Below, one piece after another: positions 24,783 through 34,360 of a stretch of 64,000 bases of DNA. The position numbers and the translations under genes were made by a program. The notes below the pieces were generated by a model, which saw nothing but the letters and a program-made list of their open reading frames with translations, had not been told where the DNA came from and ran no database searches. The DNA comes from Candidatus Dormiibacterota bacterium (GTDB lineage Bacteria; Chloroflexota; Dormibacteria; Dormibacterales; Dormibacteraceae): positions 1-64,000 of the forward strand of contig JAMXLM010000036.1 of NCBI GenBank assembly GCA_024280995.1, read 5' to 3'. Each line of letters opens with the position of its first letter. Positions within the stretch are counted from its first letter, which is position 1.

Positions 24783-27700
24783 ATGGCTGCCCCGATAACT
24801 CCGGACGACCTATATCGCTTTCGTTGGATCGACCACGTCCGCCTGAGCCCGGACGGCGAGCGCGTGGCCTACCAGGTCACCCGGGCGGACGGGGCCACGA
24901 GGCAGAATCGCAGCCGCATCGTCGTCCGCCGCCTGCTCGATCCGGAACCGGCCGAACCGACCGCCGCGGTGCTGCGCGATCACTCGCCCGAATGGTCGCC
25001 GGACGGGCGTCGGATCGCGTTCGTGAGCAGGGTCGGGCCAACCGACCAGATCTTCGTCCTCGACCTCACCACCGGCGGTCCGCCACAGCAGCTCAGCTCC
25101 GTTCAAGACGGCGTCGGCATGCCTCGGTGGTCACCGGACGGGAAGCGGATCGCCTTCCTCGGCGCCGTTCTTGCCGACCCTGATGGCATCGTCGACGACC
25201 CACGGCCGCCCGAGTCGCGTGAGCAGGTACGCCGCGCTCCGGTGGCTCGCGTGGTGCAGCGGCTCGACTACAAGCACGACGGTCGCGGCTACGTCGACGG
25301 TCGCTACCACCACCTTTTCTGTGTGCCGTCCAGCGGAGGCGACGTCAAGCAGCTCACAGACGGCGCCTGGGACGTCACCGATTACGACTGGGCGCCTGAC
25401 AGCACGCGCCTGGTCGTCGCGGGCAACGCCGAGCCCGGCGCTGACCTCCAGCGCGAGCTAAACCTCTACCTGGTCGGCGTCGACGCCAACCGCGTGCGAC
25501 TGGGCGGCGGATTCTTGCTGAGCTCACCGATCTGGTCGCCCAAGGGCGACATGATCGCCTTCATCGCGCCGAACGGCCTCGACGTCGGACTGATCGAGCG
25601 AATGTGGGTCGTCCCGCTGGCCGGCGGAGGGCCCAGATGCCTGACCGCAACTCTCGACCTGGCCGTCAACGACAGCGTGATCAACGACATGCGCTCCGGG
25701 CATTCGACGCGGGTGATGTGGGCGCCGGATGGAGACCGGATCTACTTCCCCGCCAGCGGGCCGGGCACGACCTCGATCCACTCGGTCGACCTGGACGGCA
25801 ACGTCCGCGAAGAGGCCGGCGGCCGGCGCCGGATCTTCGATTTCGACGTCGCGTCGGGTGTGATCGCGTTCTGCGCGTCGGATCCGCGGACGCCGGGCGA
25901 GCTCTACATGCTCACAAAGGGCGCGGAGGCTCGCGTCACCGACCTGAACCCGTGGCTCCACGACCGGTACATCGCCGAGCCGGAGCAGGAGTTCTTCAGC
26001 GCGCCGGACGGATGGCGACTGGAGGGCTGGATCCTCAAGCCGCCGGATTTCGCGCCCGGCCGCCTCTACCCGACGGTGATGGAGATCCACGGCGGGCCGC
26101 ACGCCCAGTACGGCTGGTCCTTCTTCCACGAGCTGCAGATCCTCGCGGGCATGGGTTTCGTCGTCTTTTACATGAACCCACGCGGTTCCGACGGCTACGG
26201 CGAAGCCTTCCGCCGCGCCGTGGTGCGTGACTGGGCGGGCAAGGATTACGTCGACCTCATGACGTCGCTGGACCAGGTGATAGAGCGGACCGGGTACATA
26301 GACAGCACCAGGCTCGGCGTCGGCGGCGGCTCCTACGGCGGCTTCATGACGAACTGGATCGTCGGCCAGACGGACCGCTTCGCTGCCGCGGTGTCGATGC
26401 GCTCGATCTCGAACCTCGTCAGCGAGTACTCGCAGCACGACATCGTGCTCTGGGGGTTGCTGCAGCTCGGTCCGCCGCCCTGGCCGGACCTGGACGAGCT
26501 GTGGCGGCGCTCGCCGATCCGCTACGTCAAGAACGTGCGCACGCCGCTGCTGCTGACCGCTGGCGAGATGGACCTGCGCTGCGCGATGTCGCAGTCGGAG
26601 GAGCTGTTCGGGGCGCTGCGCCTGCTCGGCAAGACGGTGGAGCTGGTGCGCTTCCCCGAGGAGTCGCACGACCTGTCGCGAGGCGGCCGGCCGGACCGGC
26701 GTGTCGAGCGGCTGAAACGCATCGCCGGCTGGTACGAGAAGCACCTCGGCACGGCGTCGACTGAACGACCGGCGCCTGAGGAGACGACCCAAACGCTCGA
26801 GATGCCTGCACAGGCCGCGCACGAGTGGGCGAAGACCGTCGCCATCTCCAGCTCGCCCATCGAATCCATGCCTGTGGGTGAGGAGCATGTGACGCCGCTG
26901 CCGACGGCCGGCGAGCCGCCTGAAAATGGCGCCGCCGAGCCAGAGGTCATAAAGCCGACCGTGTCCGAGCTAGCCACCGCGGCGGCGCCGATCGTCGAGC
27001 CGGAGGCCCTGCCGGTGCTCCCGTCCCTGGAAGAGCCGGTCGCCGCGTCGCAGCCCGAAGGTGGGGAGTACCTCCCGCCGGCCGTGGCCGAGTCCGAGCC
27101 GCTGGTCGCGGAGGCGGAGCCTGTTGAGCCGCAGCCGGCCGTCGAGCCTGAGCTCGCCGCGGTCGCCGAGGCGATGCCCGAGGCGGTGGTGGAACCCGAG
27201 CCCGCGGCCCTGGTGGAACCTGAGCCGGCGGCCCTGGTCGAACCCGAGCCGGCGGGCCTCGTCGAACCGGAGCCCGCGGCGGTGGTCCCTCCCGAGCCCG
27301 TGCCGGACCCCGAGCCGGTGCCCCCCGAGGTGCCCGAACCCGAGCCCGAGCCCGAACCTGCCGCTTCGTCGGAGCCGATCGTGGCCGAGGCCGAGGCCGA
27401 TGCCAATGCCGAGCCAGAGCCCGAGGCCGAGCTCGAGGATGTGCCCGCGCCTGAGCCCGGGTCGGCGGTCACCGAGCCTGTGATTGCCGCGGTCGAGGAG
27501 CCGGAGCCGGTCGTCGCCACGGCGGCGCCCGAGGCCGAGCCGGCGCCCGAGCCCGAGGCCCAGCCGGAGGCTCAGCCCGAGCCCGAACCGGAGCCGGCGC
27601 CGGTTGTCGCGGCCCAAGCCGCACCCGTCGCCGAACCGCCGGCCGACGTCCGCTCGACGATGGTCGCGTGGCCGGGCGGCGCAAAGACGGCGCCCCCGTC

Positions 27701-28139
27701 GAACGGCGCACCCGCCGAGGCAGCATCGTTCGAGGAGGCGACGTCGGTCATCCCCGCCTGGCCGCAGACCGACTCCATGGCCGACCCCAGGCGCACGGTG
27801 TCACTTCAGGCGATGCCGCCGGAGGAGGTCGCGTCAGGCTCTGGCTTCGCAGCGCTCCTTACGTTCGAGTCGGGACCGTTCGCCGGCCGCATCGTGGCGC
27901 TGCCGAACCAGATGATCACCTTCGGACGCGCGCCCGACAACGACGTGGTCGTCGGCGACCCCGCGACATCCGGCCATCACGGGCGGATCGACGTTCGCTC
28001 CGGCTCCTTCTGGATCAGCGACCTCGGCAGCACGAACGGCACCATGGTCAACGGCGAGTCCGTGACCGAGAAACAGCTGACCGACGGCGACACGATCGCC
28101 ATCGGCCAGAACACGATGCGCTTCACGCTCGAGGCGTAA
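24783..28139 (+). CDS. S9 prolyl-oligopeptidase-family peptidase fused to FHA domain
   Basis: 1118 residues. Residues 1-390 form a WD/PD40-like beta-propeller (HSPEWSPDGRRIAF, RWSPDGKRIAF). Residues 400-655 are an S9C acylaminoacyl-peptidase-type domain with triad Ser517 (GGGSYGGF), Asp597 (GEMDLR) and His629 (EESHDL). Residues about 660-1020 are a disordered linker made mostly of Pro, Glu, Ala and Val with repeated VEPEPAA units. Residues about 1022-1117 are an FHA domain: FGR (1047-1049), SGHHGRI, DLGSTNGT and VNG. FHA domains bind phospho-Thr, so the peptidase may be recruited to or regulated by Ser/Thr phosphorylation. No signal peptide, so cytosolic. Confidence 0.92.
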   Translation: MAAPITPDDLYRFRWIDHVRLSPDGERVAYQVTRADGATRQNRSRIVVRRLLDPEPAEPTAAVLRDHSPEWSPDGRRIAFVSRVGPTDQIFVLDLTTGGPPQQLSSVQDGVGMPRWSPDGKRIAFLGAVLADPDGIVDDPRPPESREQVRRAPVARVVQRLDYKHDGRGYVDGRYHHLFCVPSSGGDVKQLTDGAWDVTDYDWAPDSTRLVVAGNAEPGADLQRELNLYLVGVDANRVRLGGGFLLSSPIWSPKGDMIAFIAPNGLDVGLIERMWVVPLAGGGPRCLTATLDLAVNDSVINDMRSGHSTRVMWAPDGDRIYFPASGPGTTSIHSVDLDGNVREEAGGRRRIFDFDVASGVIAFCASDPRTPGELYMLTKGAEARVTDLNPWLHDRYIAEPEQEFFSAPDGWRLEGWILKPPDFAPGRLYPTVMEIHGGPHAQYGWSFFHELQILAGMGFVVFYMNPRGSDGYGEAFRRAVVRDWAGKDYVDLMTSLDQVIERTGYIDSTRLGVGGGSYGGFMTNWIVGQTDRFAAAVSMRSISNLVSEYSQHDIVLWGLLQLGPPPWPDLDELWRRSPIRYVKNVRTPLLLTAGEMDLRCAMSQSEELFGALRLLGKTVELVRFPEESHDLSRGGRPDRRVERLKRIAGWYEKHLGTASTERPAPEETTQTLEMPAQAAHEWAKTVAISSSPIESMPVGEEHVTPLPTAGEPPENGAAEPEVIKPTVSELATAAAPIVEPEALPVLPSLEEPVAASQPEGGEYLPPAVAESEPLVAEAEPVEPQPAVEPELAAVAEAMPEAVVEPEPAALVEPEPAALVEPEPAGLVEPEPAAVVPPEPVPDPEPVPPEVPEPEPEPEPAASSEPIVAEAEADANAEPEPEAELEDVPAPEPGSAVTEPVIAAVEEPEPVVATAAPEAEPAPEPEAQPEAQPEPEPEPAPVVAAQAAPVAEPPADVRSTMVAWPGGAKTAPPSNGAPAEAASFEEATSVIPAWPQTDSMADPRRTVSLQAMPPEEVASGSGFAALLTFESGPFAGRIVALPNQMITFGRAPDNDVVVGDPATSGHHGRIDVRSGSFWISDLGSTNGTMVNGESVTEKQLTDGDTIAIGQNTMRFTLEA
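27000..27620 (+). repeat. Pro-Glu-Ala coding repeat in linker
   Basis: Degenerate in-frame repeats encoding mainly Glu-Pro and Glu-Pro-Ala-Ala-(Leu/Val)-Val, clearest at 27180-27300. They encode the disordered spacer between peptidase and FHA domains. Copy number is likely to vary between strains. Confidence 0.7.
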
Positions 28140-28151
28140 AGAGAAGCCGGC

Positions 28152-29552
28152 TCAGGTCGCGCCCTCGACCAGGGCCACGGTTTCCTCCGCGGCCGCGCGG
28201 AGGTCGCGAGTGAACTCCTCGACGTCGGCGACGATCGACGGGTCCGCGGTCAATCCGAAGTACGCGTCGCCGTTGTAGGAGACGATCGCGACGCCCAGGC
28301 CCATCGCGGGGTAGAGAGGCGCAAACGGCCAGACCTCCAGCAGCTTCGCCCCACCGCTGTAGAGCGGGAACTGCGGCCCGGGGATGTTGGTCACGTTGAT
28401 GTTCGCGCCCGCTTGCGGCGTGGACATGATCCGGCCCGCGAGCACCAGCAGCGTCGGCGGCGCCCACTCCGCGAGGCCGGCGAGCTGATCGGCGGCGACC
28501 GCCTGCCGCGTTCGCTTGAGGTCGCCGGTCGTGACCTTGATTCGCTTCAGCCGATCTTCGATCGAGAGGTCGCCGGTCGGCAGCTCGAACACCATGCCGC
28601 TGATCTGGTTGCCGATTCGTCCCTGGCCCTCTTCGGAGCGGACGCTGACCGGGACGAAGACTCGGACCTTGTCCGGCACGCGCTCACCCCGGCCCTTGAA
28701 CCAGCGATGCAGCGCTTCGGACACGACCGCGAGCACCGCGTCGTTGACAGTGCATCCGTAGTGGTCTTTCAGCGCTTTGAAGGCGGCCAGTGGAACCTTG
28801 AGCCCTCGGCCGGTGCGCTGCGGTCCGATCTTGCGATTGAAGAACAGGTCCGAACGCGGCCGGACCATCGTGCCGCCGAGCTTCAGCAGTCCGCGCAGAG
28901 CCAAACGTCGCGTCTCCCAGAACGCCGGCAGACGAGTGCGCTCGCGCGGTGAGGCGCTTCGAAGATTCCAGAGCAAGGGCCGGATCAGCTGCCAGTTCGA
29001 AGGCGACGGCCGCGCCTTCCACGGCTCCGCCGGAGGATCCGGCTTGTATCCCTCAGGGTCTATGTCGAGGAGCAACGTGAGGATGTCGACCGACGACACT
29101 CCGTCCACCATCGCGTGGTGCGCGCGGTTCACGATGACGACCCGACCTCCGCGCAGCCCGGTGATGAGCGTCATCTCCCAGAGCGGCCGCCGTTTGTCGA
29201 GAGGTCGGGCGAGGATGCGTGCCACCAGGCGCCTGACCTGCTCGCCGTCGCCGGGCGGCGGGAGCACCTCGCGCCTGATGTGCGCCCCCAGGTCGAAGTT
29301 CGGGTCGTCGACCCAGACGGGGTGGCCGAGATTGAACGGTATGTAGCGGATGCGCTGGCGATAGCGCGGCACCAGGTGGATGCGCTCCGCCACCGTTTCC
29401 TCGACGCCCATCGCGCCGCGCCCGCCCGGGATGCGCGAACCGCCTTCGAAGACGTAGACCGTGGCGAGGTCGAGCGGCGTCTCCGGCCGCTCGGCGTAGA
29501 GGAACCAGGCGTCTCTTGCCGACAGCGGTTCGGAGAAGGTTGGCTCGGCCAT
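28152..29552 (-). CDS. WS/DGAT-family acyltransferase
   Basis: 466 residues from ATG 29552, the usual length for bacterial wax ester synthase / diacylglycerol acyltransferases. The catalytic HHAMVDG motif is at 145-151, and the family motifs PLW (about 123-125), ALKDHYGCTVNDAVLAV and NINVTNIPGPQ are visible. It esterifies acyl-CoA with diacylglycerol or fatty alcohol, giving storage lipid. A TACGAT box eight bases upstream of the ATG suggests a leaderless transcript. Its 3' end lies 12 bases from the end of the convergent peptidase-FHA gene. Confidence 0.94.
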   Translation of the reverse strand: MAEPTFSEPLSARDAWFLYAERPETPLDLATVYVFEGGSRIPGGRGAMGVEETVAERIHLVPRYRQRIRYIPFNLGHPVWVDDPNFDLGAHIRREVLPPPGDGEQVRRLVARILARPLDKRRPLWEMTLITGLRGGRVVIVNRAHHAMVDGVSSVDILTLLLDIDPEGYKPDPPAEPWKARPSPSNWQLIRPLLWNLRSASPRERTRLPAFWETRRLALRGLLKLGGTMVRPRSDLFFNRKIGPQRTGRGLKVPLAAFKALKDHYGCTVNDAVLAVVSEALHRWFKGRGERVPDKVRVFVPVSVRSEEGQGRIGNQISGMVFELPTGDLSIEDRLKRIKVTTGDLKRTRQAVAADQLAGLAEWAPPTLLVLAGRIMSTPQAGANINVTNIPGPQFPLYSGGAKLLEVWPFAPLYPAMGLGVAIVSYNGDAYFGLTADPSIVADVEEFTRDLRAAAEETVALVEGAT

Positions 29553-29560
29553 CGCGGCTG

Positions 29561-29582
29561 ATCGTATCCGGGCCGGTACGCT
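29561..29582. promoter_or_regulatory. Compact divergent leaderless promoters
   Basis: In the 39-base gap between two ATGs, minus strand TACGAT (29566-29561) lies eight bases before the acyltransferase ATG. Plus strand TACGCT (29577-29582) lies nine bases before the MOSC ATG. No Shine-Dalgarno on either side. Confidence 0.5.
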
Positions 29583-29591
29583 TGCCGACAC

Positions 29592-30257
29592 ATGGCCGTC
29601 GTGAGAGAGGTCTGGCGCTATCCGGTCAAGTCCATGGCCGGTGAACGGCTTGACGAATGCATGATCACCGACGCCGGCCTCGAGGGGGACCGGCGCTGGG
29701 CGATGATCGACCACACGCCGGATCGCGACGGCAAGTGGTTCAACATCAAACAGCACGCGCCGCTGATGACCTACAGGGCCCGCCTCGACGACGGCGCTCT
29801 CACGGTCACCGCGCCGGACGGATCCGACGTCGGCCTCGACGGGGCTTATCGGCAGGTGCTCGCGGACTCGAACAAGCCGGTCGAGCTCCGTGAGCTGCCC
29901 GGCGCCAACTTCGACGCCGCGCACATCCTGATCGTCAACCTCGCGTCGCTCGCCGCGTTCGGTCTGGAGGCGGGAATGCCAATCGATCATCGTCGCTTCC
30001 GCGCCAACCTCTACGTCGACGGCATCGAGCCCGAAGAAGAGCTCCGCTGGCTGGGTCGCGTCGTCCGCGCCGGCGAGGCCGAGCTGGAGGTGGTCGACCG
30101 CTGCGAGCGCTGCAAGGTCATAACCATGGATCCGGACACGACGGAGGCGACGCCGGAGCTGCTGCGCATCCTTGTCCAAAGGCACGACGAGCGGATGGGG
30201 ATGTACTGCCGGGTCGTCCGGCCCGGACGTGTGTCCGTCGGTGACTTCGTCGGGTGA
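29592..30257 (+). CDS. MOSC-domain protein
   Basis: 221 residues with an N-terminal MOSC_N beta-barrel segment (VWRYPVKSMAGERL) and a C-terminal MOSC domain with the conserved Cys region VDRCERCKVITMDP near 175-188. MOSC proteins carry sulfur or bind molybdenum cofactor. With the molybdoenzyme 5 kb away, a role in reduction of N-hydroxylated compounds or cofactor handling is possible but not shown. Confidence 0.88.
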   Translation: MAVVREVWRYPVKSMAGERLDECMITDAGLEGDRRWAMIDHTPDRDGKWFNIKQHAPLMTYRARLDDGALTVTAPDGSDVGLDGAYRQVLADSNKPVELRELPGANFDAAHILIVNLASLAAFGLEAGMPIDHRRFRANLYVDGIEPEEELRWLGRVVRAGEAELEVVDRCERCKVITMDPDTTEATPELLRILVQRHDERMGMYCRVVRPGRVSVGDFVG

Positions 30258-30285
30258 GCGGCCCCCTAGCTAACCTTTTGGGCAC

Positions 30286-30292
30286 AAGGAGG
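30286..30292 (+). promoter_or_regulatory. Strong Shine-Dalgarno (AAGGAGG)
   Basis: AAGGAGG sits five bases before ATG 30298, preceded by TAACCT at 30271-30276 as a likely -10. It is one of few clear ribosome sites in the window and fixes the start at ATG 30298 rather than TTG 30295. Confidence 0.7.
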
Positions 30293-30297
30293 ATTTG

Positions 30298-30723
30298 ATG
30301 GCGATCCAAGCTTTCTCCGATCAGTGGGCGCAGCAATTCAAGGACGAGATCAACAAGTCGAGCGTCTACAAGTCGGCGGCAAAGGGCTGGAAGTGGAAGG
30401 TCGGCCTGGTGATCGAGGCCGAGCCCGACAAGAACTTTCCCGAGGCGAAAGGCGTGGTCATGGACCTGTTCGATGGCGCCGCGCGCGACATCCACATCGG
30501 CTCCGCCGATGACGCTCGAGCCTGCGACTTCGTCATCGTCGGCAGCTACACGCGGTGGAAGCAGGTGGCGATGAAAGAGCTCGACGCCACCAAGGGCATG
30601 CTGCAGGGCAAGCTCGGTCTGAAGAAGGGCGACCTCCCGACCATCGTCCGCTACACCAAAGCCTCGCAAGAGATGACCGAGTGCACGACGCGGGTGCCGG
30701 TCCAGTGGCCCGACGAAAGCTGA
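30298..30723 (+). CDS. SCP2-like sterol/lipid-binding protein
   Basis: 141 residues resembling the SCP2 fold: KWKVGLVIEAEP strand, GVVMDLFDGAARDIHIG, then CDFVIVGSYTRWKQVAM and a C-terminal helix. SCP2-like proteins bind hydrophobic ligands such as acyl-CoA. First gene of the long acyl-CoA run that continues to sucD. A second SCP2-like gene overlaps its end by 19 bases. Confidence 0.7.
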   Translation: MAIQAFSDQWAQQFKDEINKSSVYKSAAKGWKWKVGLVIEAEPDKNFPEAKGVVMDLFDGAARDIHIGSADDARACDFVIVGSYTRWKQVAMKELDATKGMLQGKLGLKKGDLPTIVRYTKASQEMTECTTRVPVQWPDES

Positions 30724-31148
30724 CGCCCAAGCAAGCGGTCGAGTACGCGGACGCCGAGCCGAGCGCGTTCGCCACGATGCTGGGCGGCCTGATCGAGGCA
30801 AACGTCGGCGGCCGGCCCGAGAAACAGAAAGACTTCGACGCGCTCCAGGCGCGCGTCGGCATCTGGGTCACCGATATCGACGAGGGCGTCACCCTGGACT
30901 TTCAGAAAGGCCACCTCGTCGTCCACAACGGGCTCCAGCCGAAGCGTGACATCACGATCCGCGCCGAGGCTCTCACCGTCATGAACCTGAGCAACCTGAA
31001 GATCGGGTTGTTCGGGATGCCGGTCTATTACGACGAGGTGGGACGAGGTGTGGCGGCGAAGCTCGTGCAGGGCCGGCTGCGGATCGACGGCCTGGTCGGG
31101 AACCTCGCGACGCTGAACACGGTGACTCGCATCTTCAGCGTGCAGTGA
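30705..31148 (+). CDS. Second SCP2-like lipid-binding protein
   Basis: 147 residues from GTG 30705. A helical N-terminus is followed by SCP2-like strands (VGIWVTDIDEGVTLDFQKGHLVVHNG), and TIRAEALTVMNLSNLKIG. It is sequence-diverged from the neighbour but shares the likely fold. A later start is possible. Its stop overlaps the GTG of the dehydrogenase, so translation is coupled. Confidence 0.65.
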   Translation: MARRKLTPKQAVEYADAEPSAFATMLGGLIEANVGGRPEKQKDFDALQARVGIWVTDIDEGVTLDFQKGHLVVHNGLQPKRDITIRAEALTVMNLSNLKIGLFGMPVYYDEVGRGVAAKLVQGRLRIDGLVGNLATLNTVTRIFSVQ

Positions 31149-31999
31149 AGCTCGCCGTCATCGGCGCGGGCTCGATGGGCGCGCAGATTGCGATGCAGGC
31201 GGCGCTCGGCGGCATCGACGTCACGCTCCAGGACAAGGACCAGCCGCAGCTCGACAAGGCACGCGAATCCAACAACGGCCACCTCGCGCGCAGGGTCGAG
31301 AAGGGCGGGCTGACACAGGACGCCGCGAAGGCGGCGCTGGATCGCGTGCGTACGACGACCGGCCTCGAAGACGCGGTGCGCGAGGCGGACTTCGTCATCG
31401 AGGCGGTCTTCGAGAACCTCGAGGTCAAGCGCACGATCTTCGCCGAGCTCGACCTGCTGGCGCCGCGGGACGCGGTGCTGGCGAGCAATTCGTCGACCAT
31501 CGGCATCAGCAAGCTCGAAGACGCCACAACCCGGCCGGAGCGGTGCCTGAACATGCACTTCTTCTTCCCGGTGCTGGTGATGGACCTCGTCGAGGTCGTG
31601 CGGGGACCGCAGACATCAGACGAGGCGGTCGAGCGCGCTCTGGAGCTGGCGCGTCAGATGGGGCGAACGGCGGTGGTGATCAACAAGGAGATCGACGGTT
31701 TCATCGTCAACCGGATCCTGCACGCGGCGACGCAGGAGGCTTACCGGCTGCTCGACGCCGGGATCGCATCGTTCGAGGACATCGACACTGCGGTCGAGAA
31801 GGGCTTGAACTGGCCGATGGGACCGTTCCGGCTGGGCGACTTCAGCGGGCTCGACGTCACCTACAACGCCCGCCTGCACATGTACAGAACCACGGGCGAC
31901 GAGCGCTACCGGCCGTCGCCGCAGCTCGAGGCGAAGGTCAGGGAGGGCAGGCTCGGGCGGAAGACCGGCGAGGGCTGGTATTCCTACGAGAAGAAGTGA
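31145..31999 (+). CDS. 3-hydroxyacyl-CoA dehydrogenase (HBD type)
   Basis: 284 residues, the length of single-function 3-hydroxybutyryl-CoA dehydrogenases. N-terminal NAD site GAGSMGAQIA (7-16), catalytic His in NMHFFFPV (about 137-144) and the C-terminal HCDH domain with WPMGPFRLGDFSGLD. It oxidises (S)-3-hydroxyacyl-CoA to 3-ketoacyl-CoA in beta-oxidation. Overlaps both neighbours by GTGA. Confidence 0.93.
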   Translation: MKLAVIGAGSMGAQIAMQAALGGIDVTLQDKDQPQLDKARESNNGHLARRVEKGGLTQDAAKAALDRVRTTTGLEDAVREADFVIEAVFENLEVKRTIFAELDLLAPRDAVLASNSSTIGISKLEDATTRPERCLNMHFFFPVLVMDLVEVVRGPQTSDEAVERALELARQMGRTAVVINKEIDGFIVNRILHAATQEAYRLLDAGIASFEDIDTAVEKGLNWPMGPFRLGDFSGLDVTYNARLHMYRTTGDERYRPSPQLEAKVREGRLGRKTGEGWYSYEKK

Positions 32000-32382
32000 A
32001 GATCCACCACGTCGGCGTGGCGGTGGAGGACCTCGAGGCGGCGATCGAGCTGTACACCACGAAATTCGGCGCGGAGCTGACCCACAGAGCCTCGAACGAT
32101 GAGCTCGACGCGGCCTTCCTGAGCGCCGGCGACGCCGAGGTGGAGCTGCTCCGGCCGCGCCACGAAGACAGCGCGGTCGGCAAGTTCCTGGCGAGGCGAG
32201 GGCCTGGCCTGCACCACATCGCCATCGCCGTGCCCGACATCGACAGGGCGATCGCCGACGCCAGGGCGGAAGGTCTCGAGATGATCGACGAGGAGCCGCG
32301 CATGGGGCTTCACGGCACTCGCATCGCGTTCGTCCATCCGAAAAGCGTGGGCGGCGTGCTGACGGAGTTCGTGGAAGCTTGA
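31996..32382 (+). CDS. mce: Methylmalonyl-CoA epimerase
   Basis: 128 residues from GTG 31996. This VOC-fold enzyme interconverts (S)- and (R)-methylmalonyl-CoA. Metal ligands are the His in KIHHVGVAV (4-5), His in GLHHIAIAV (about 74-75) and Glu in [10 protein letters not shown] (about 125). It sits directly before the mutase, whose TTG start overlaps its stop. Confidence 0.93.
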   Translation: MKIHHVGVAVEDLEAAIELYTTKFGAELTHRASNDELDAAFLSAGDAEVELLRPRHEDSAVGKFLARRGPGLHHIAIAVPDIDRAIADARAEGLEMIDEEPRMGLHGTRIAFVHPKSVGGVLTEFVEA

Positions 32383-33947
32383 GCGAGGCTCAGAACGACA
32401 GCGGTTTGCCGCTGAAGCCGGTCTACGGCGTCGCGGACCGCCGCGCCGAAGAACCGCCGCCGGGAAGCTTTCCCTTCACCCGCGGCATCCACCGGGACAT
32501 GTACCGCGGTCGGCTGTGGACGATGCGCCAGTACGCGGGCTTTGGCACCGCGGCCGAGTCCAACAAGCGCTACCGCTTCCTGCTCAAGCAGGGGCAGACC
32601 GGGCTATCCGTCGCCTTCGACCTGCCCACCCAGATCGGCTACGACTCCGACGACCCGATGGCGAACGGCGAGGTGGGAAAGGTTGGGGTCGCCATCGACT
32701 CGCTCGAGGACATGGAGATCCTCCTAGCAGGCATCCCACTGGCGGAGGTGTCGACGTCGATGACGATCAACGCCACCGCCTCGATGCTTCTGCTCCTCTA
32801 CCAGCTGGTCGCCGAGAAGCAGGGCTGCCCGCCCGACAAGATCACCGGCACGGTTCAGAACGACATCCTCAAGGAGTACGCGGCCCGCGGGACCTACATC
32901 TTTCCGCCCAAGCCTTCGATGCGCCTCATCACCGACCTCTTCGCGTACTGCGCGCGCGAGCTGCCGAACTGGAACACGATCTCGATCTCGGGCTACCACA
33001 TGCGCGAGGCCGGCTCGACCGCGGCGGAGGAGATCGCGCTCACGCTCAGCCACGCGATCGCCTACGTCGAGGCGGCACGGGCCGCGGGGCTCGCGGTCGA
33101 CGACTTCGCGCCGCGCGTTTCGTTCTTCTTTGCGTGCCACATGGACTTCTTCGAGGAGGTCGCGAAGTTTCGGGCGGTGCGACGGATGTGGGCGAGGATC
33201 ATGCGCGACCGGTTTCACGCCCGCGATGAGCGCTCGCAGGCGCTGCGCTTTCACACCCAGACCGGCGGCGTCACGCTGACCGCGCAGCAGCCGCTCAACA
33301 ACGTCGTGCGCACGACGCTGGAGGCGATGAGCGCTGTGCTCGGCGGTACGCAGTCGCTGCACACCAATGCTTACGACGAGGCGCTTGGCCTGCCGTCGCA
33401 GAGCGCGGCCGAGCTCGCCTTGCGCACGCAGCAGGTCATCGGCTTCGAGTCGGGGGTTCCGTACGTCGCCGATCCTCTCGGCGGCTCCTACTACGTCGAG
33501 AACCTCACCGACCGGGTCGAGGAGGAGGCGCTGGCGATCATGGCCGAGGTCGACGAGCTGGGCGGCGCGGTCGCATGCATCGAGAACGGATGGACGCAGC
33601 GCCGGATCGCGGAGAGCGCCTACCGGTTACAGAAGCGAATCGAGGCCGGCGAGCGGATCGTCGTCGGGGTGAACAAGTACGAGGAGACGGACGCCAAGCC
33701 GGTGGAGATCATGAAGATCGGCCCGCGCCACCAGGCCGATCAGGCGCGGGCGTTGGAGAAGCTGCGCGCCCGTCGCTCAAAGGCGGCCGTCGACCGCCGC
33801 CTCGCCGACCTGGAGGCCGCGGCGCGGAGCACCGACAACCTGATGCCGCCGCTGAAGGCGGCGCTCCATGACTATGTGACCATCGGCGAATGCTGCCGCG
33901 TGCTGCGCGGCGTCTTCGGCGAATACCAACCTGGGGAGAACGTATGA
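32379..33947 (+). CDS. mcmA: Methylmalonyl-CoA mutase large (substrate) domain
   Basis: 522 residues containing only the substrate-binding TIM barrel; the B12-binding domain is not fused and none follows. [19 protein letters not shown] and [17 protein letters not shown] are family motifs. The two substrate-selecting positions are Tyr52 (RQY) and Arg170 (KEYAAR), the pair known for methylmalonyl-CoA mutase. It converts (R)-methylmalonyl-CoA to succinyl-CoA with adenosylcobalamin and needs a separate small subunit. TTG start overlaps the epimerase stop. Confidence 0.9.
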   Translation: MSEAQNDSGLPLKPVYGVADRRAEEPPPGSFPFTRGIHRDMYRGRLWTMRQYAGFGTAAESNKRYRFLLKQGQTGLSVAFDLPTQIGYDSDDPMANGEVGKVGVAIDSLEDMEILLAGIPLAEVSTSMTINATASMLLLLYQLVAEKQGCPPDKITGTVQNDILKEYAARGTYIFPPKPSMRLITDLFAYCARELPNWNTISISGYHMREAGSTAAEEIALTLSHAIAYVEAARAAGLAVDDFAPRVSFFFACHMDFFEEVAKFRAVRRMWARIMRDRFHARDERSQALRFHTQTGGVTLTAQQPLNNVVRTTLEAMSAVLGGTQSLHTNAYDEALGLPSQSAAELALRTQQVIGFESGVPYVADPLGGSYYVENLTDRVEEEALAIMAEVDELGGAVACIENGWTQRRIAESAYRLQKRIEAGERIVVGVNKYEETDAKPVEIMKIGPRHQADQARALEKLRARRSKAAVDRRLADLEAAARSTDNLMPPLKAALHDYVTIGECCRVLRGVFGEYQPGENV

Positions 33948-34360
33948 ACCAACATCCCGCGGTCATCCCGATGATCGCCTACGAAAACGGTCCCGCGGCG
34001 ATGGACTGGCTCATCGACGCATTCGGTTTTCGCGAGCGCGACCGCAGAGTCGAGGACGGCCGGCTGACTCACGGCGATCTCGACACCGGCGGCGGCGGGA
34101 TCGTGATGCTCGCCACCCCGTCCGTCCACTATCACGGACCCAAGCGGCACCGCGAGGAGTGCGAATCCGCGATGGCATGGCACGACGTCCCGTACATCAT
34201 CGACGGCTACCTCGTCTACGTCGACGACGTCGACGCGCACTTCCAGAGGGCGAAGGCCGCCGGGGCGACGATCCTCAGCGAGGTCGGCGGCGGAGAGAGC
34301 GGCAAGCGCTACCGAGCGGAAGACCTCGAAGGCCACCGCTGGATGTTCATCGAAAGGTGA
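33944..34360 (+). CDS. VOC/glyoxalase-like protein
   Basis: 138 residues from ATG 33944 (ATGA overlap with the mutase stop). The segment [23 protein letters not shown] and the [22 protein letters not shown] repeat half mark a PhnB/YdcJ-like VOC fold. Metal ligands are unclear, and the function is unknown. Its stop overlaps the GTG of the carboxylase gene. Confidence 0.82.
   Translation: MNQHPAVIPMIAYENGPAAMDWLIDAFGFRERDRRVEDGRLTHGDLDTGGGGIVMLATPSVHYHGPKRHREECESAMAWHDVPYIIDGYLVYVDDVDAHFQRAKAAGATILSEVGGGESGKRYRAEDLEGHRWMFIER

Noticed and set aside
26522..27617. Long antisense frames and Gly/Ser-rich ORFs opposite the peptidase-FHA linker
   Set aside because: They mirror the Pro-Glu codon repeat of the sense strand and carry no motif of their own.
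27000..27620. Repeated units that might look like a CRISPR array or minisatellite
   Set aside because: Units are in-frame Glu-Pro-Ala codons of varying length with no constant repeat and spacer sizes.
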